Source: Candidatus Kuenenia stuttgartensis (GTDB lineage: Bacteria > Planctomycetota > Planctomycetia > Isosphaerales > Isosphaeraceae). Taken from it: a DNA stretch of 48,714 nucleotides. The notes below the pieces were generated by a model. That model worked only from the letters and a program-made list of their open reading frames with translations, was not told the DNA's origin and did no database searches. Shown piece after piece: positions 26,227 through 34,000 of the stretch. Numbering within the stretch: position 1 is the stretch's first letter; each line of letters starts with the position of its first letter. Position numbers and translations under genes: made by a program. The DNA lies in assembly GCA_945865635.1 (NCBI GenBank), contig CAMBEP010000036.1:1-48714 (forward strand), written 5' to 3'.

Positions 26227-26786
26227 GAAAAATTCTCCAGAACCAGAATATCAAGAATGATGATCGGAACGGCAGCCAAATCTAATATGTACTTTCCTAC
26301 CTTTCAATGCAAAAGGCAAGTGGCGATATGTCAGATTTGACGATCCGGTCCCGCATATCCGTCATTGCCAGATTGGGGCTCATGCCAAAGGTTCCTGGAG
26401 AATGAGAAATTGGGGCTTCTCTATTTACAGGCTCCTCTCTTGCCCACTCGAATGAAACGGTTGAGCGACAAATTTGTCTTTTGGTTTGCAACCCGCTCGG
26501 GTGAAGAGTCGTCCGAAACTTTTCCATAGAATGTAAAACCGCCGAAAAGATGGCGTTTTTGGGGAATGAGTGGATTGGAGTGGGGCAAGCATGTTTCTTT
26601 TTTGCGGAAGGAGCAGAAAGGACGGACAAGATTAGGCCTATGACTTAAATTAAAGCCTCTAGCGATGGTTGATGATCGTTGGTCATGAAGATTGGACGAT
26701 TCAATGGACTGGATTTGATGCAAAAAAACCACAAGCTTTTGTGTAATTTTATTAATAGGCTTCTTTATGTTCGGTAACAGGTTAAT
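26227..26786. other. Intergenic region, no gene seen
   Basis: About 560 bases between the divergent beta-propeller gene and a small plus-strand ORF. A minus-strand open frame (26421-26822) has an implausible composition and runs antisense to the small ORF. I see no repeat or RNA gene. Confidence 0.4.
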
Positions 26787-26972
26787 ATGGCGACTCAAGA
26801 AATAGTGAACCAAACAGAACATCTGGAATCAACAAAAAAAAATGTGGTTGTGACGCAAGAATTCGAAGAGTGGTCGGGCGATGACGATGCCGAAGAGCTT
26901 TCTAAATTCTGGCGATTGCAAAAGATAGATGGAGCAATCGCAAAAAAAGCCGAGATGTTGGCCATTCTGTGA
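26787..26972 (+). CDS. Small hypothetical protein
   Basis: Unrecognised 61-aa acidic protein (MATQEIVNQTEHLE... with EEWSGDDDAEEL and a helical C-terminus IDGAIAKKAEMLAIL). An AGG precedes the ATG by 7 bases. A minus-strand frame overlaps it, but that translation looks like a shadow. It lies 71 bases before another small plus-strand gene, and the two could be cotranscribed. Composition is compatible with a real protein but the evidence is thin. Confidence 0.35.
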   Translation: MATQEIVNQTEHLESTKKNVVVTQEFEEWSGDDDAEELSKFWRLQKIDGAIAKKAEMLAIL

Positions 26973-27043
26973 TCGGGTCTATGTCGCAGACGAAACAAGT
27001 CAAATAAGTTGCAGAGTCGCAGCAAGGAACCAAGAGGATGATC

Positions 27044-27349
27044 ATGAGCATGCCGAGATTTGAAATCATACAGCAGGAAATGGGCGGATGGGTTCGCGTA
27101 TACCTTGGCAGGGGCGACCCGACGGGCGAAGTGGCCAAGCTTCTCTCTGAGAGCCTGACAGAATGGTTTTGCCAGAACCCGCACTTGCGGATGCGGATCG
27201 TTGTGCCGATCACGGAAGACGGCGATACAACAGAACTTCATGCCTGGTATGATCAGTTTCAATTTTCGGATTTCAGCCCGATGACAAAATCCGAGGTGGA
27301 AAAGAATGGGCTAATCAAAGGCGGAAGCGGATTTTCAAACGTGAACTGA
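27044..27349 (+). CDS. Hypothetical protein, about 100 aa
   Basis: Unrecognised soluble protein. RFEIIQQEMGGWVRVYLGRG, ESLTEWFCQNPHLRMRIVVPI and TTELHAWYDQFQFSD give an alternating strand/helix pattern that looks like a true small alpha/beta domain. Three in-frame ATGs (27038, 27044, 27050) follow an AAGAGG Shine-Dalgarno; 27044 has the best spacing. There is no signal peptide. Confidence 0.55.
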   Translation: MSMPRFEIIQQEMGGWVRVYLGRGDPTGEVAKLLSESLTEWFCQNPHLRMRIVVPITEDGDTTELHAWYDQFQFSDFSPMTKSEVEKNGLIKGGSGFSNVN

Positions 27350-27614
27350 AACCTGCTTGAGGAAATCAGGAAGTGGTAGAACAAGTCAGGGTGGTGATTG
27401 GATGTGTTGATGGATGATGTGATGGATGAACTCTCTGGTCTGACATTCATGTCATGCTGGTGCTGGTCAGGGGAACCGTTTTAGGGAGAAATTCATGGAC
27501 TCCAAAAAAAAGAGCTAAAAATGAGGAGCAAGTGCAAGACGAAGCTTGGTGATTTTGTTAGAATAGATTTGGTGACAGAATAGTCAGAGCATGGAGGGGG
27601 GTAGGGTTGAGCCG

Positions 27615-27827
27615 ATGAAAAGGAAGATTCCATCAAGGAAGTTTTCGAAGTCGAGCAAGTCCATTGCGTCGAGGCCGATGGCAAAACGGATTGAGAGAGA
27701 GCCGTCAGTGGTGCAGGAAGTCGATTCTTCTGGGCCTCCAATACTGGAAGGCACACGCGAGCAGCGACTGGACGCTTTGAAAGAACGGCTCAAGGATAAG
27801 CTGAAGAGCTTTCCAGGGGTGGATTAG
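27615..27827 (+). CDS. Small basic hypothetical protein
   Basis: Unrecognised 70-aa protein. The N-terminal half is Lys/Arg/Ser-rich (MKRKIPSRKFSKSSKS) and the C-terminus is an amphipathic helix (TREQRLDALKERLKDKLKSF). ATG 27615 follows a long G-rich stretch that can act as Shine-Dalgarno; an ATG at 27591 would add eight residues. Such basic-tail plus helix proteins may bind nucleic acid, but nothing shows this here. Confidence 0.4.
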   Translation: MKRKIPSRKFSKSSKSIASRPMAKRIEREPSVVQEVDSSGPPILEGTREQRLDALKERLKDKLKSFPGVD

Positions 27828-28042
27828 GGTGTTTTTTTATTTGGGGAATGACCATGCTTGCAGACTAGGCGTGCTGGGGCTTGGCGTTTTTGTGATGAAA
27901 TGAGAGGAGATTCCTGTTGAAAAACATAAAGGCAAGTGAAAATAAGTTTGAAATCATTGTAGCGTCGGTTTTTAATGGAAATTTTAGATTGAGATGGATA
28001 GATCAGGGCTGAATGCTGTGAAAGAAGGCTGAAGTTCTGTTT

Positions 28043-28309
28043 TATACTCTCCGCGACCATTAATGACACTTTTTGATCGCGACGATGCCGGATGCATCGC
28101 AGCCAGTAGCCGGTGGTTGAGGAGCGTTAGCGACGACACCACCGGACGAAGACGCGACATAAGGTCTTGCACCCCTGCCGGGGTGCCAGCAGCTTTTACC
28201 CCCATCTCATAACCGGAAGGTGTCGCTTCGCTCAACCACCGGCTACTTGCTTTGATGCCTCCGGCATCATTCTCATACGATGTGTCATGTGTGGCCGCGA
28301 CAAATATAT
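28043..28309. repeat. Large imperfect inverted repeat (REP-like palindromic element)
   Basis: Two arms of about 100 bases (28043-28145 and 28212-28309) are imperfect reverse complements, sharing TATA-ending starts, GATGCCGG...GCATC and AGTAGCCGGTGGTTGAG. Within the left arm CCGGTGGT and ACCACCGG form a further hairpin (28110-28145). The 66-base centre holds a perfect 7-bp hairpin, GCACCCC/GGGGTGC, at 28169-28186. No coding region is inside. A third, partial copy of one arm occurs at 48506-48568. The arrangement resembles REP/RAYT-type or other non-autonomous palindromic elements. Confidence 0.8.
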
Positions 28310-28422
28310 ACTTTACGCAATGTCAAATGACACATTCAATCCGTCAAGCGAGGTCATTTTAACCTCGCTCGCTGGATGAAACAGGAAGTTCATGACCGCT
28401 CAAACGATTCGAAGTCTATTTT

Positions 28423-29373
28423 TCAGTTCATTTCCGGCTCGAGTGGGCCTGCCAGTTCGCTTGTGAAGAAAAGACGGCCCGGCTGGGTGGGCATGAATGT
28501 CGATGGGATCCACATGTCTGGCCCATATCTGAGGGTCATCCACAAGCTCATTCCCTGCCACTGCATGCCACGCCCAAACTGGCCTTCGGCTCCACCGATG
28601 ATTTTGTCGGCACCGATAAACAAGGCGGGCCCAATGGTGTTTGCAAAGGCAGGCACGAGAGTGGTCCGGCTTTTGAAGCTTGTCAGGGCATTTTGTTCGA
28701 TGGTCAGAGGGTGGAGCCGGGCTCCGATCCGGTGAGTCTGTGCCTTCCAGGCATTTTCAGACTCAAACTCGGCTGCAAAGTGTGGTTCCCAGAAGGCGAT
28801 ATGGCAAACGCGTCCGATCCCGAAAATGACGACATGCTGCGCCCCTTTGGCACGCAGATCACCAATTTTTTCGGCATAGTGGGGAAGACTTTCGGTGGTC
28901 GCAAAATGACGCTGCTTTTCCGGGACGGTCAGGTCTCCGAGCGGTCCGTAGAAGGCTTGCTCCATGGCATTTTGGAAGGCGCCCGGGTGGCTGGCCGGTA
29001 GGGTGTTGCCATTGGCGTCAGACCATTCGTCCATGTTGAAGCCATGAATGTGGTCGCACTTGACCCCCCATTCCTTGAGGAAGAAGACGGCCCAGCGATA
29101 CATTCCCATGGGGCCGACCGGCAGGATCATGGAGAGTTGCTGACCCTCCACTCTGGCGGACCGGATGGTGTTGGCAATTTCGTGGCCCATTTTTACGTCG
29201 AAGTCATCGATGGTGGCACATTCGACCAGCTCGAACCGGTCGTTCCACCAAGGCCGACGCTCGTGGATGGCACTTGCGGTATGGGAGCAGCAGGCGTCGA
29301 TTTTTGCCAGATCCCAGCCAGCCGGGAAAAAGCCTTCCATCATGGAGCCACTCAAAGTTGTCAGTAAGTTCAT
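28423..29373 (-). CDS. Glucosamine-6-phosphate deaminase-like protein (NagB family), divergent
   Basis: 316-aa member of the glucosamine-6-phosphate isomerase/6-phosphogluconolactonase fold. [10 protein letters not shown] is the phosphate-binding loop and GFNMDEWSD holds the Asp/Glu equivalent to E. coli NagB Asp72-Glu73. The active-site block reads [15 protein letters not shown]: His191 and Glu196 are kept, but the Asp that normally precedes the His by two residues (NagB Asp141) is Val189. It is thus probably a changed-activity relative; a true deaminase function is uncertain. The start at 29373 has AAGGAG ten bases upstream. It stands alone, with long empty flanks. Confidence 0.8.
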   Translation of the reverse strand: MNLLTTLSGSMMEGFFPAGWDLAKIDACCSHTASAIHERRPWWNDRFELVECATIDDFDVKMGHEIANTIRSARVEGQQLSMILPVGPMGMYRWAVFFLKEWGVKCDHIHGFNMDEWSDANGNTLPASHPGAFQNAMEQAFYGPLGDLTVPEKQRHFATTESLPHYAEKIGDLRAKGAQHVVIFGIGRVCHIAFWEPHFAAEFESENAWKAQTHRIGARLHPLTIEQNALTSFKSRTTLVPAFANTIGPALFIGADKIIGGAEGQFGRGMQWQGMSLWMTLRYGPDMWIPSTFMPTQPGRLFFTSELAGPLEPEMN

Positions 29374-30122
29374 CGGTCAATAGCTCCTTGGAATGAGGAT
29401 TTAGGAATGAGTCGCCTGGAAGGTGCCGCTGGGGATCCAACCGCCAGAGGGGACGTTGGCTGATGCAAACGTCCTTGTGGTGAAAGTATGGATATAAAAC
29501 GGACGGATGCCATCTTGATGTACGTTAATCTATCGGAGAAGTCGTGGTTTGTCCATTCTATCGGTCAAGGCCGATGAAAGCCATCAAACGGAGTTGTCGT
29601 CGAAACCAGGGCTGGAGGGGATTTGAAGCAGGTCGGGGAGAGAAAACCGAAAGGCGGCCGATTAGAGGATGGCTGAGGCGAGCAAGCGGCTCAGGTTTGG
29701 AATCGTGAGGTTGGTAATTTAAGTGGGCAAATGACGGGAAGGTCATGGTTTGGAAGATTCAGGCAGAGAAGGTTGGGCTGTGGGTTGGAGTTGGTCTTGT
29801 GTTTTTTTTCACAAATAATTTTGAAGAGGGCTTGATAGGCTATGGACAGGATGGGCGTAGGTGGATAGGATAATCAAGGAATCTTGATCGTGACCCAAAC
29901 CGTCAGACTCTGGAAAATCAGAAAAAACCGCAAGGAATTCTGAAATTCAAAAAACCGAAGGCTTGCCTGAACATCTGTAAGAGCAGGTTATCAAGGTGTT
30001 TTGGCGAGTGGGTAAATCAAGATTCGCACGGTATCATATTTGCTGGTTGAGTGAATAATCACTTGGCGATCGACAGAAATGATCTGGGATCGCACCTTGG
30101 TCCGATGTGGAAAGACTCATCC
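29374..30122. other. Long intergenic region before the bc-complex operon
   Basis: About 750 bases between divergent genes without a convincing ORF; a 62-aa minus-strand frame at 29558-29746 is unconvincing. The promoter of the Rieske operon must lie here, but I found no boxes I would defend. Confidence 0.4.
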
Positions 30123-31241
30123 ATGGCTGATCGACCGAACGTGAAAGACATCCTGGCCAAGGCGAGAGCAGCACAGGCATCATCGGAGGGGGAGCAACCG
30201 GCTCCTGCACCGGTGGCAGAGCCGGTTCCTGTGGCATCGCCTGTTGCGGCCGTACCATCTGGGCGACCACTGACACTTAAAGAGAAGCTTGCCGCAGCGA
30301 AAGCGACAGCGGCATCGGCTGCTCCATCTGCTCCGGCAAGTGCTGCTGTGCCTGCGGCGGCAGCGGTAGTGGCCCCGGCGGCTTCAGCGGGACCGGCTGT
30401 GAAAGTGCCGACACCAGCGGAGCTTGGTCGTCCACTGACGTTGAAAGAAAAGCTGGCGGCCGCAAAGGCGACGGCTGGTGGGGCATCGGCTGCACCTGCG
30501 GCCGCAGCGGCAGCGGTTTCGACGGCAAAACCGGCAGCAGCGGCGCGTGTTTTGCCGCCTCTTGCGGAGATGAGCGATCCGAAGGACCTGGTCGAAGCCC
30601 TTCGGCAGACAGCGTCGAAACCCGTGGCGGGCAAAGCGGCGGTAGCGGCACGACCGGCCGTGAAAAAAGAAAATCTGAACCTGCCACCACGACCAAACAA
30701 AAATGCGGCGATCGCAGCGCTTCAGGGCACACGTCGCCGATTCATGATTGGAACCATTCCAGCCGTGGCGTGGGTGATTCTGGCCTGGACGACTTTCAGC
30801 GTGGCCTTGGTCGCTTTTTCAGCGATGCTTGGGCGTTTTTTCTTTCCTAACGTACTGGCAGAGCCACCCAGTACGATCAAAGTCGGGCCATCGAGTCAAT
30901 TCGAGGCTGGTGAGGTGAATGAGCGCTGGAAGGCGGAATGGGGCTTTTGGGTTGTCAGGTCCGTATACAATGGCCAAGATATGCTTTACGCCCTGTCGAC
31001 AGTCTGTACGCACCTTGGTTGCCCACCCAACTGGCTGGTAAGCGAACAGAAATTCAAATGTCCTTGTCACGGATCGGGATTCTATGTCTCGGGCGTGAAC
31101 TTTGAGGGGCCGGCACCACGACCGTTGGAGAGATTCAAGCTCTCCGTTGGTGAGGATGGTCAAATCGTGGTGGACAAGGCCCAGAAATATCAGGAAGAGC
31201 TTGGTCAGTGGAACGATCCTGACAGCTTCATTCCTGTCTGA
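30123..31241 (+). CDS. Rieske iron-sulfur protein with long repeat-containing N-terminus
   Basis: Rieske [2Fe-2S] subunit of a cytochrome bc complex, which takes electrons from quinol and passes them to cytochrome c. Cluster motifs are CTHLGC (295-300) and CPCHGSGF (313-320). A single anchor helix lies around 207-235 (FMIGTIPAVAWVILAW). Preceding it are ~200 cytoplasmic residues rich in Ala and Pro, with a 16-residue segment (GRPLTLKEKLAAAKAT) occurring twice, near 47-63 and 102-118; normal Rieske proteins have only a few residues here. The start ATG 30123 gives MADRPNVKDILAKAR; the frame is open to 30051. First gene of the bc operon. Confidence 0.93.
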   Translation: MADRPNVKDILAKARAAQASSEGEQPAPAPVAEPVPVASPVAAVPSGRPLTLKEKLAAAKATAASAAPSAPASAAVPAAAAVVAPAASAGPAVKVPTPAELGRPLTLKEKLAAAKATAGGASAAPAAAAAAVSTAKPAAAARVLPPLAEMSDPKDLVEALRQTASKPVAGKAAVAARPAVKKENLNLPPRPNKNAAIAALQGTRRRFMIGTIPAVAWVILAWTTFSVALVAFSAMLGRFFFPNVLAEPPSTIKVGPSSQFEAGEVNERWKAEWGFWVVRSVYNGQDMLYALSTVCTHLGCPPNWLVSEQKFKCPCHGSGFYVSGVNFEGPAPRPLERFKLSVGEDGQIVVDKAQKYQEELGQWNDPDSFIPV

Positions 31242-31351
31242 TTCGGTTCAGGCCACAGCTTGGGTGTCGTCAAGGCATAGGGTTGTGGTGGTTCAAAAAG
31301 ATGTGAGTTTACCAGACATCGTGCTTTTGTAGGGAACATTCAGAAACAGCC

Positions 31352-32125
31352 ATGTCCATAGCCGACAAAATCACGGACAATCAGATTTGGAAGAGTGTAT
31401 TCCGCCACCCGATGCCGACAGACCGTCGTAACCGGGTGGTGGTGATGCTGACCAACTTTTTTCTCCACCTGCACCCTGTCAGTGTGCGTCGTCAGGGGAT
31501 CGCTCTGAGCTACACTTGGTGCATGGGCGGAACGACCTTTTTTCTCTTCCTTGTGGAAGTGGTGACAGGCGTTCTGTTGATGTTCTATTACCGGCCAACG
31601 CTGGAACACGCCTACAACGACATTCTGAATCTTCGGGATGTGACGACACTGGGCCTGATGCGTGAGCTTCATCGCTGGGGGGCACATGCCATGGTGATAG
31701 CCGTCTGGCTTCACATGTATCGTGTGTTTCTGACAGGGAGTTACAAACCGCCTCGGGAATTCAACTGGGTGGTGGGCACGTTGCTGCTTGTGATGACGCT
31801 TCTGCTGTCGTTCACAGGCTATCTTCTGCCATGGGATCAGCTTGCGATCTGGGCAATCACGGTGGGTTCGAACATGGCCCGGGCCACGCCTGGAGTTGGT
31901 GTTGAGGGGCCGGGGGCGAGTCTTCTGGTGCTCAACGGGGTGCCGTTGGTGACGAGTTTCTCGGACGCCAAGTTTGCACTTCTCTCAGGACGATCCGTGG
32001 GTGAGATGACGCTCAACCGGTTTTATGTCCTGCACTGCGTAGCGATTCCGCTGGCGGTAAGTCTGCTCATCATGATCCACTTCTGGCGAGTTCGCAAAGA
32101 TGGTGGAATTAGCGGCCCGATGTGA
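31352..32125 (+). CDS. Cytochrome b (b6-like N-terminal subunit)
   Basis: Membrane subunit carrying the two b haems of the quinol-oxidising complex. The 257-aa chain has the four-helix b6 arrangement. The haem-ligand pairs are [15 protein letters not shown] (His107 and His121, 14 apart, in helix B) and the pair in [23 protein letters not shown] (helix D). The conserved [12 protein letters not shown] loop, [10 protein letters not shown] and the terminal [12 protein letters not shown] closely match b6-type proteins. Translation starts at ATG 31352, about 110 bases after the Rieske stop. The complementary C-terminal half is encoded by the next gene, as in split-type cytochrome b. Confidence 0.95.
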   Translation: MSIADKITDNQIWKSVFRHPMPTDRRNRVVVMLTNFFLHLHPVSVRRQGIALSYTWCMGGTTFFLFLVEVVTGVLLMFYYRPTLEHAYNDILNLRDVTTLGLMRELHRWGAHAMVIAVWLHMYRVFLTGSYKPPREFNWVVGTLLLVMTLLLSFTGYLLPWDQLAIWAITVGSNMARATPGVGVEGPGASLLVLNGVPLVTSFSDAKFALLSGRSVGEMTLNRFYVLHCVAIPLAVSLLIMIHFWRVRKDGGISGPM

Positions 32126-32243
32126 TTCATTGGGTCATCGACCATTCGAGCCAGGCACGGCGATGTGATCCCGCGTGTCTGGCGACAGGTCGCTTCAAAG
32201 GATTTGTCGGTCAGGGACTTTCTTCACGATTGGGTTTGTGGCG

Positions 32244-33803
32244 ATGAATCATCATCCCGACTTGACTCCCGGCGTAATGGCCGCTCTCTCATGGTTCTAT
32301 CTTTTCAGCTCGATTCTCAATGCCTGTGCCTCAGCTTACATCAGCTATGGGGAACTGGTTTCTGAGGGTGCCAGCCGGGATGATCTTGGTCCCAAGACAA
32401 TCTCGATGCCTGCCTGGCTAAGGACGTCAACGTGGGTCTTCTACGGATTTGGCGGTCTCTTTCTTCTGATCAACATACAGATTGCCTATTGGCTGCTGGC
32501 CGCAGGCACCGTCTTACTTGCGATCTTTTCCACAGCTGACGCAGCTCTTTTTGCAGAGCATGAGTCACATGACACAGGTCTAAAGGCGAGTCTGAACCGG
32601 CACCAGCCAGCGATTGGGATTGGTGGGCCACTGAGCCGACCGATCATTTCAGCCATTTGGTCGTTTGTGGCCATGATCTTTGCGGCGATGGGCATGACTT
32701 ATGCTCTGGGTGCAGAATATGCAATGCCCCAGTTGTTTCGGAATGCAATTGATAATGCCTCTGGCGCGACAAGTTTCTTTACGATATCAACCCTTGCATT
32801 CATTGCAATGATTGTCTATCGGAAGCTTGTTGCGAATGGCATACTGGCGTGGGCTGCCTTGAATTTCTCATTCCTGTTCTTTGGTCTTTCACTGACAGAT
32901 TACGACTTCCGGGATATTGTGACCAAGCCGGACAACGTTCCGATCATTGGTCTGATCTATCTGGTTGCGTATTTTACGTGGATTGGTCTGAGGCGGGCTG
33001 TGATTAATGATGCACGCATGGCCAAGGGGCTTCCAAATCTTGAAGAATTGGGATCAGAAAAGACATTGACCTGGCCGGATCTGGTTTACACGGAACTGAT
33101 TGCGGTGGTGATTGGAACGGTCTTCCTGATTGTCTGGTCCATTCTGCTTCAAGCCCCGCTTGAGCAGCCAGCCAGTTCGACGCAGGCTCCGAATCCTTCT
33201 AAGGCTCCTTGGTATTTCTTGGGCCTTCAGGAAATGCTGGTCTATTTCGATCCCTGGATGGCCGGAGTGGTCCTGCCTACCTTCATCGTCATTGGAATGA
33301 TGGCGATGCCATACATTGACACAAATAAGGCTGGCAACGGATATTATACGATTCGTCAGCGAATGTTTGCCTATTCCACGTTTCAGTATGGCTTCCTGGT
33401 ATTGTGGGTCGTTCTGATACTTCTGGGGACGTTCCTGAGAGGTCCGAACTGGAACTTCTTTGGGCCTTATGAGTATTGGGATCTGCACAAGCTGGAGCCC
33501 TTGAACAACGTAAACCTCTCTGATATTTTCTGGATTCAGTGGTTGCGTCAGAGTCGTCCTTCGGCAATTTTGATTCGTGAGGCGCCCGGAATTTTTCTGA
33601 CGATGGGCTATTTTGCGGTTCTACCAGGGCTGATGTATGCGGTCTTCTTCAAGAAATATGTCATGGAGTCAGGCTTCATCCGTTATTCGGTATTGGCCAT
33701 GCTCCTTCTATTCATGGCGAGCTTGCCGATCAAGATGGTGCTTCGCTGGACGATCAATTTGAAGTATATCGTGGCCATTCCAGAGTACTTCTTCAACATC
33801 TGA
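32244..33803 (+). CDS. Cytochrome b subunit-IV-like protein with extra N-terminal membrane helices
   Basis: The C-terminal ~240 residues carry the subunit IV/cytochrome b C-terminal signature NPSKAPWYFLGLQEMLVYFDPW followed by several helices. The N-terminal ~270 residues are additional membrane segments (ALSWFYLFSSILNACAS, VFYGFGGLFLLINIQIAYWLL, IWSFVAMIFAAMGMTYALG and others) that subunit IV lacks. The Pro-Asp/Glu-Trp-Tyr Qo-site element is represented by APWYF without the typical PEWY Glu. The length is 519 aa. Start ATG 32244 (MNHHPDLT); the frame is open to 32175. Fused extra helices may bind partner subunits or represent a duplicated ancestral domain. Confidence 0.85.
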   Translation: MNHHPDLTPGVMAALSWFYLFSSILNACASAYISYGELVSEGASRDDLGPKTISMPAWLRTSTWVFYGFGGLFLLINIQIAYWLLAAGTVLLAIFSTADAALFAEHESHDTGLKASLNRHQPAIGIGGPLSRPIISAIWSFVAMIFAAMGMTYALGAEYAMPQLFRNAIDNASGATSFFTISTLAFIAMIVYRKLVANGILAWAALNFSFLFFGLSLTDYDFRDIVTKPDNVPIIGLIYLVAYFTWIGLRRAVINDARMAKGLPNLEELGSEKTLTWPDLVYTELIAVVIGTVFLIVWSILLQAPLEQPASSTQAPNPSKAPWYFLGLQEMLVYFDPWMAGVVLPTFIVIGMMAMPYIDTNKAGNGYYTIRQRMFAYSTFQYGFLVLWVVLILLGTFLRGPNWNFFGPYEYWDLHKLEPLNNVNLSDIFWIQWLRQSRPSAILIREAPGIFLTMGYFAVLPGLMYAVFFKKYVMESGFIRYSVLAMLLLFMASLPIKMVLRWTINLKYIVAIPEYFFNI

Positions 33804-34000
33804 TTCAGTTGACTTGCGGTAAGATGCGGTCAGATTTCGGTTTGACCGTGGTGTGTCTTTTCGGTTGGTGAGGCTTCAGGAATGACCGAAAGCCTCGCTT
33901 GTGAGCCGGTGAATGTGATCCAGAGTGGTTACATTCTTGTGAAGCTCCGGTTTGCCGTTCTGCACATTTTGAGCCCAACGTAAAAGGATTCAATTCGACC

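Noticed and set aside
26795..27262. 155-aa minus-strand frame in the small-gene cluster
   Set aside because: It covers parts of two plus-strand ORFs with better Shine-Dalgarno sites and has an implausible His/Ser/Phe-rich composition.
28043..28309. CRISPR array
   Set aside because: The repeated sequences are inverted arms with internal hairpins, not evenly spaced direct repeats with unique spacers; no cas genes are present anywhere in the window.
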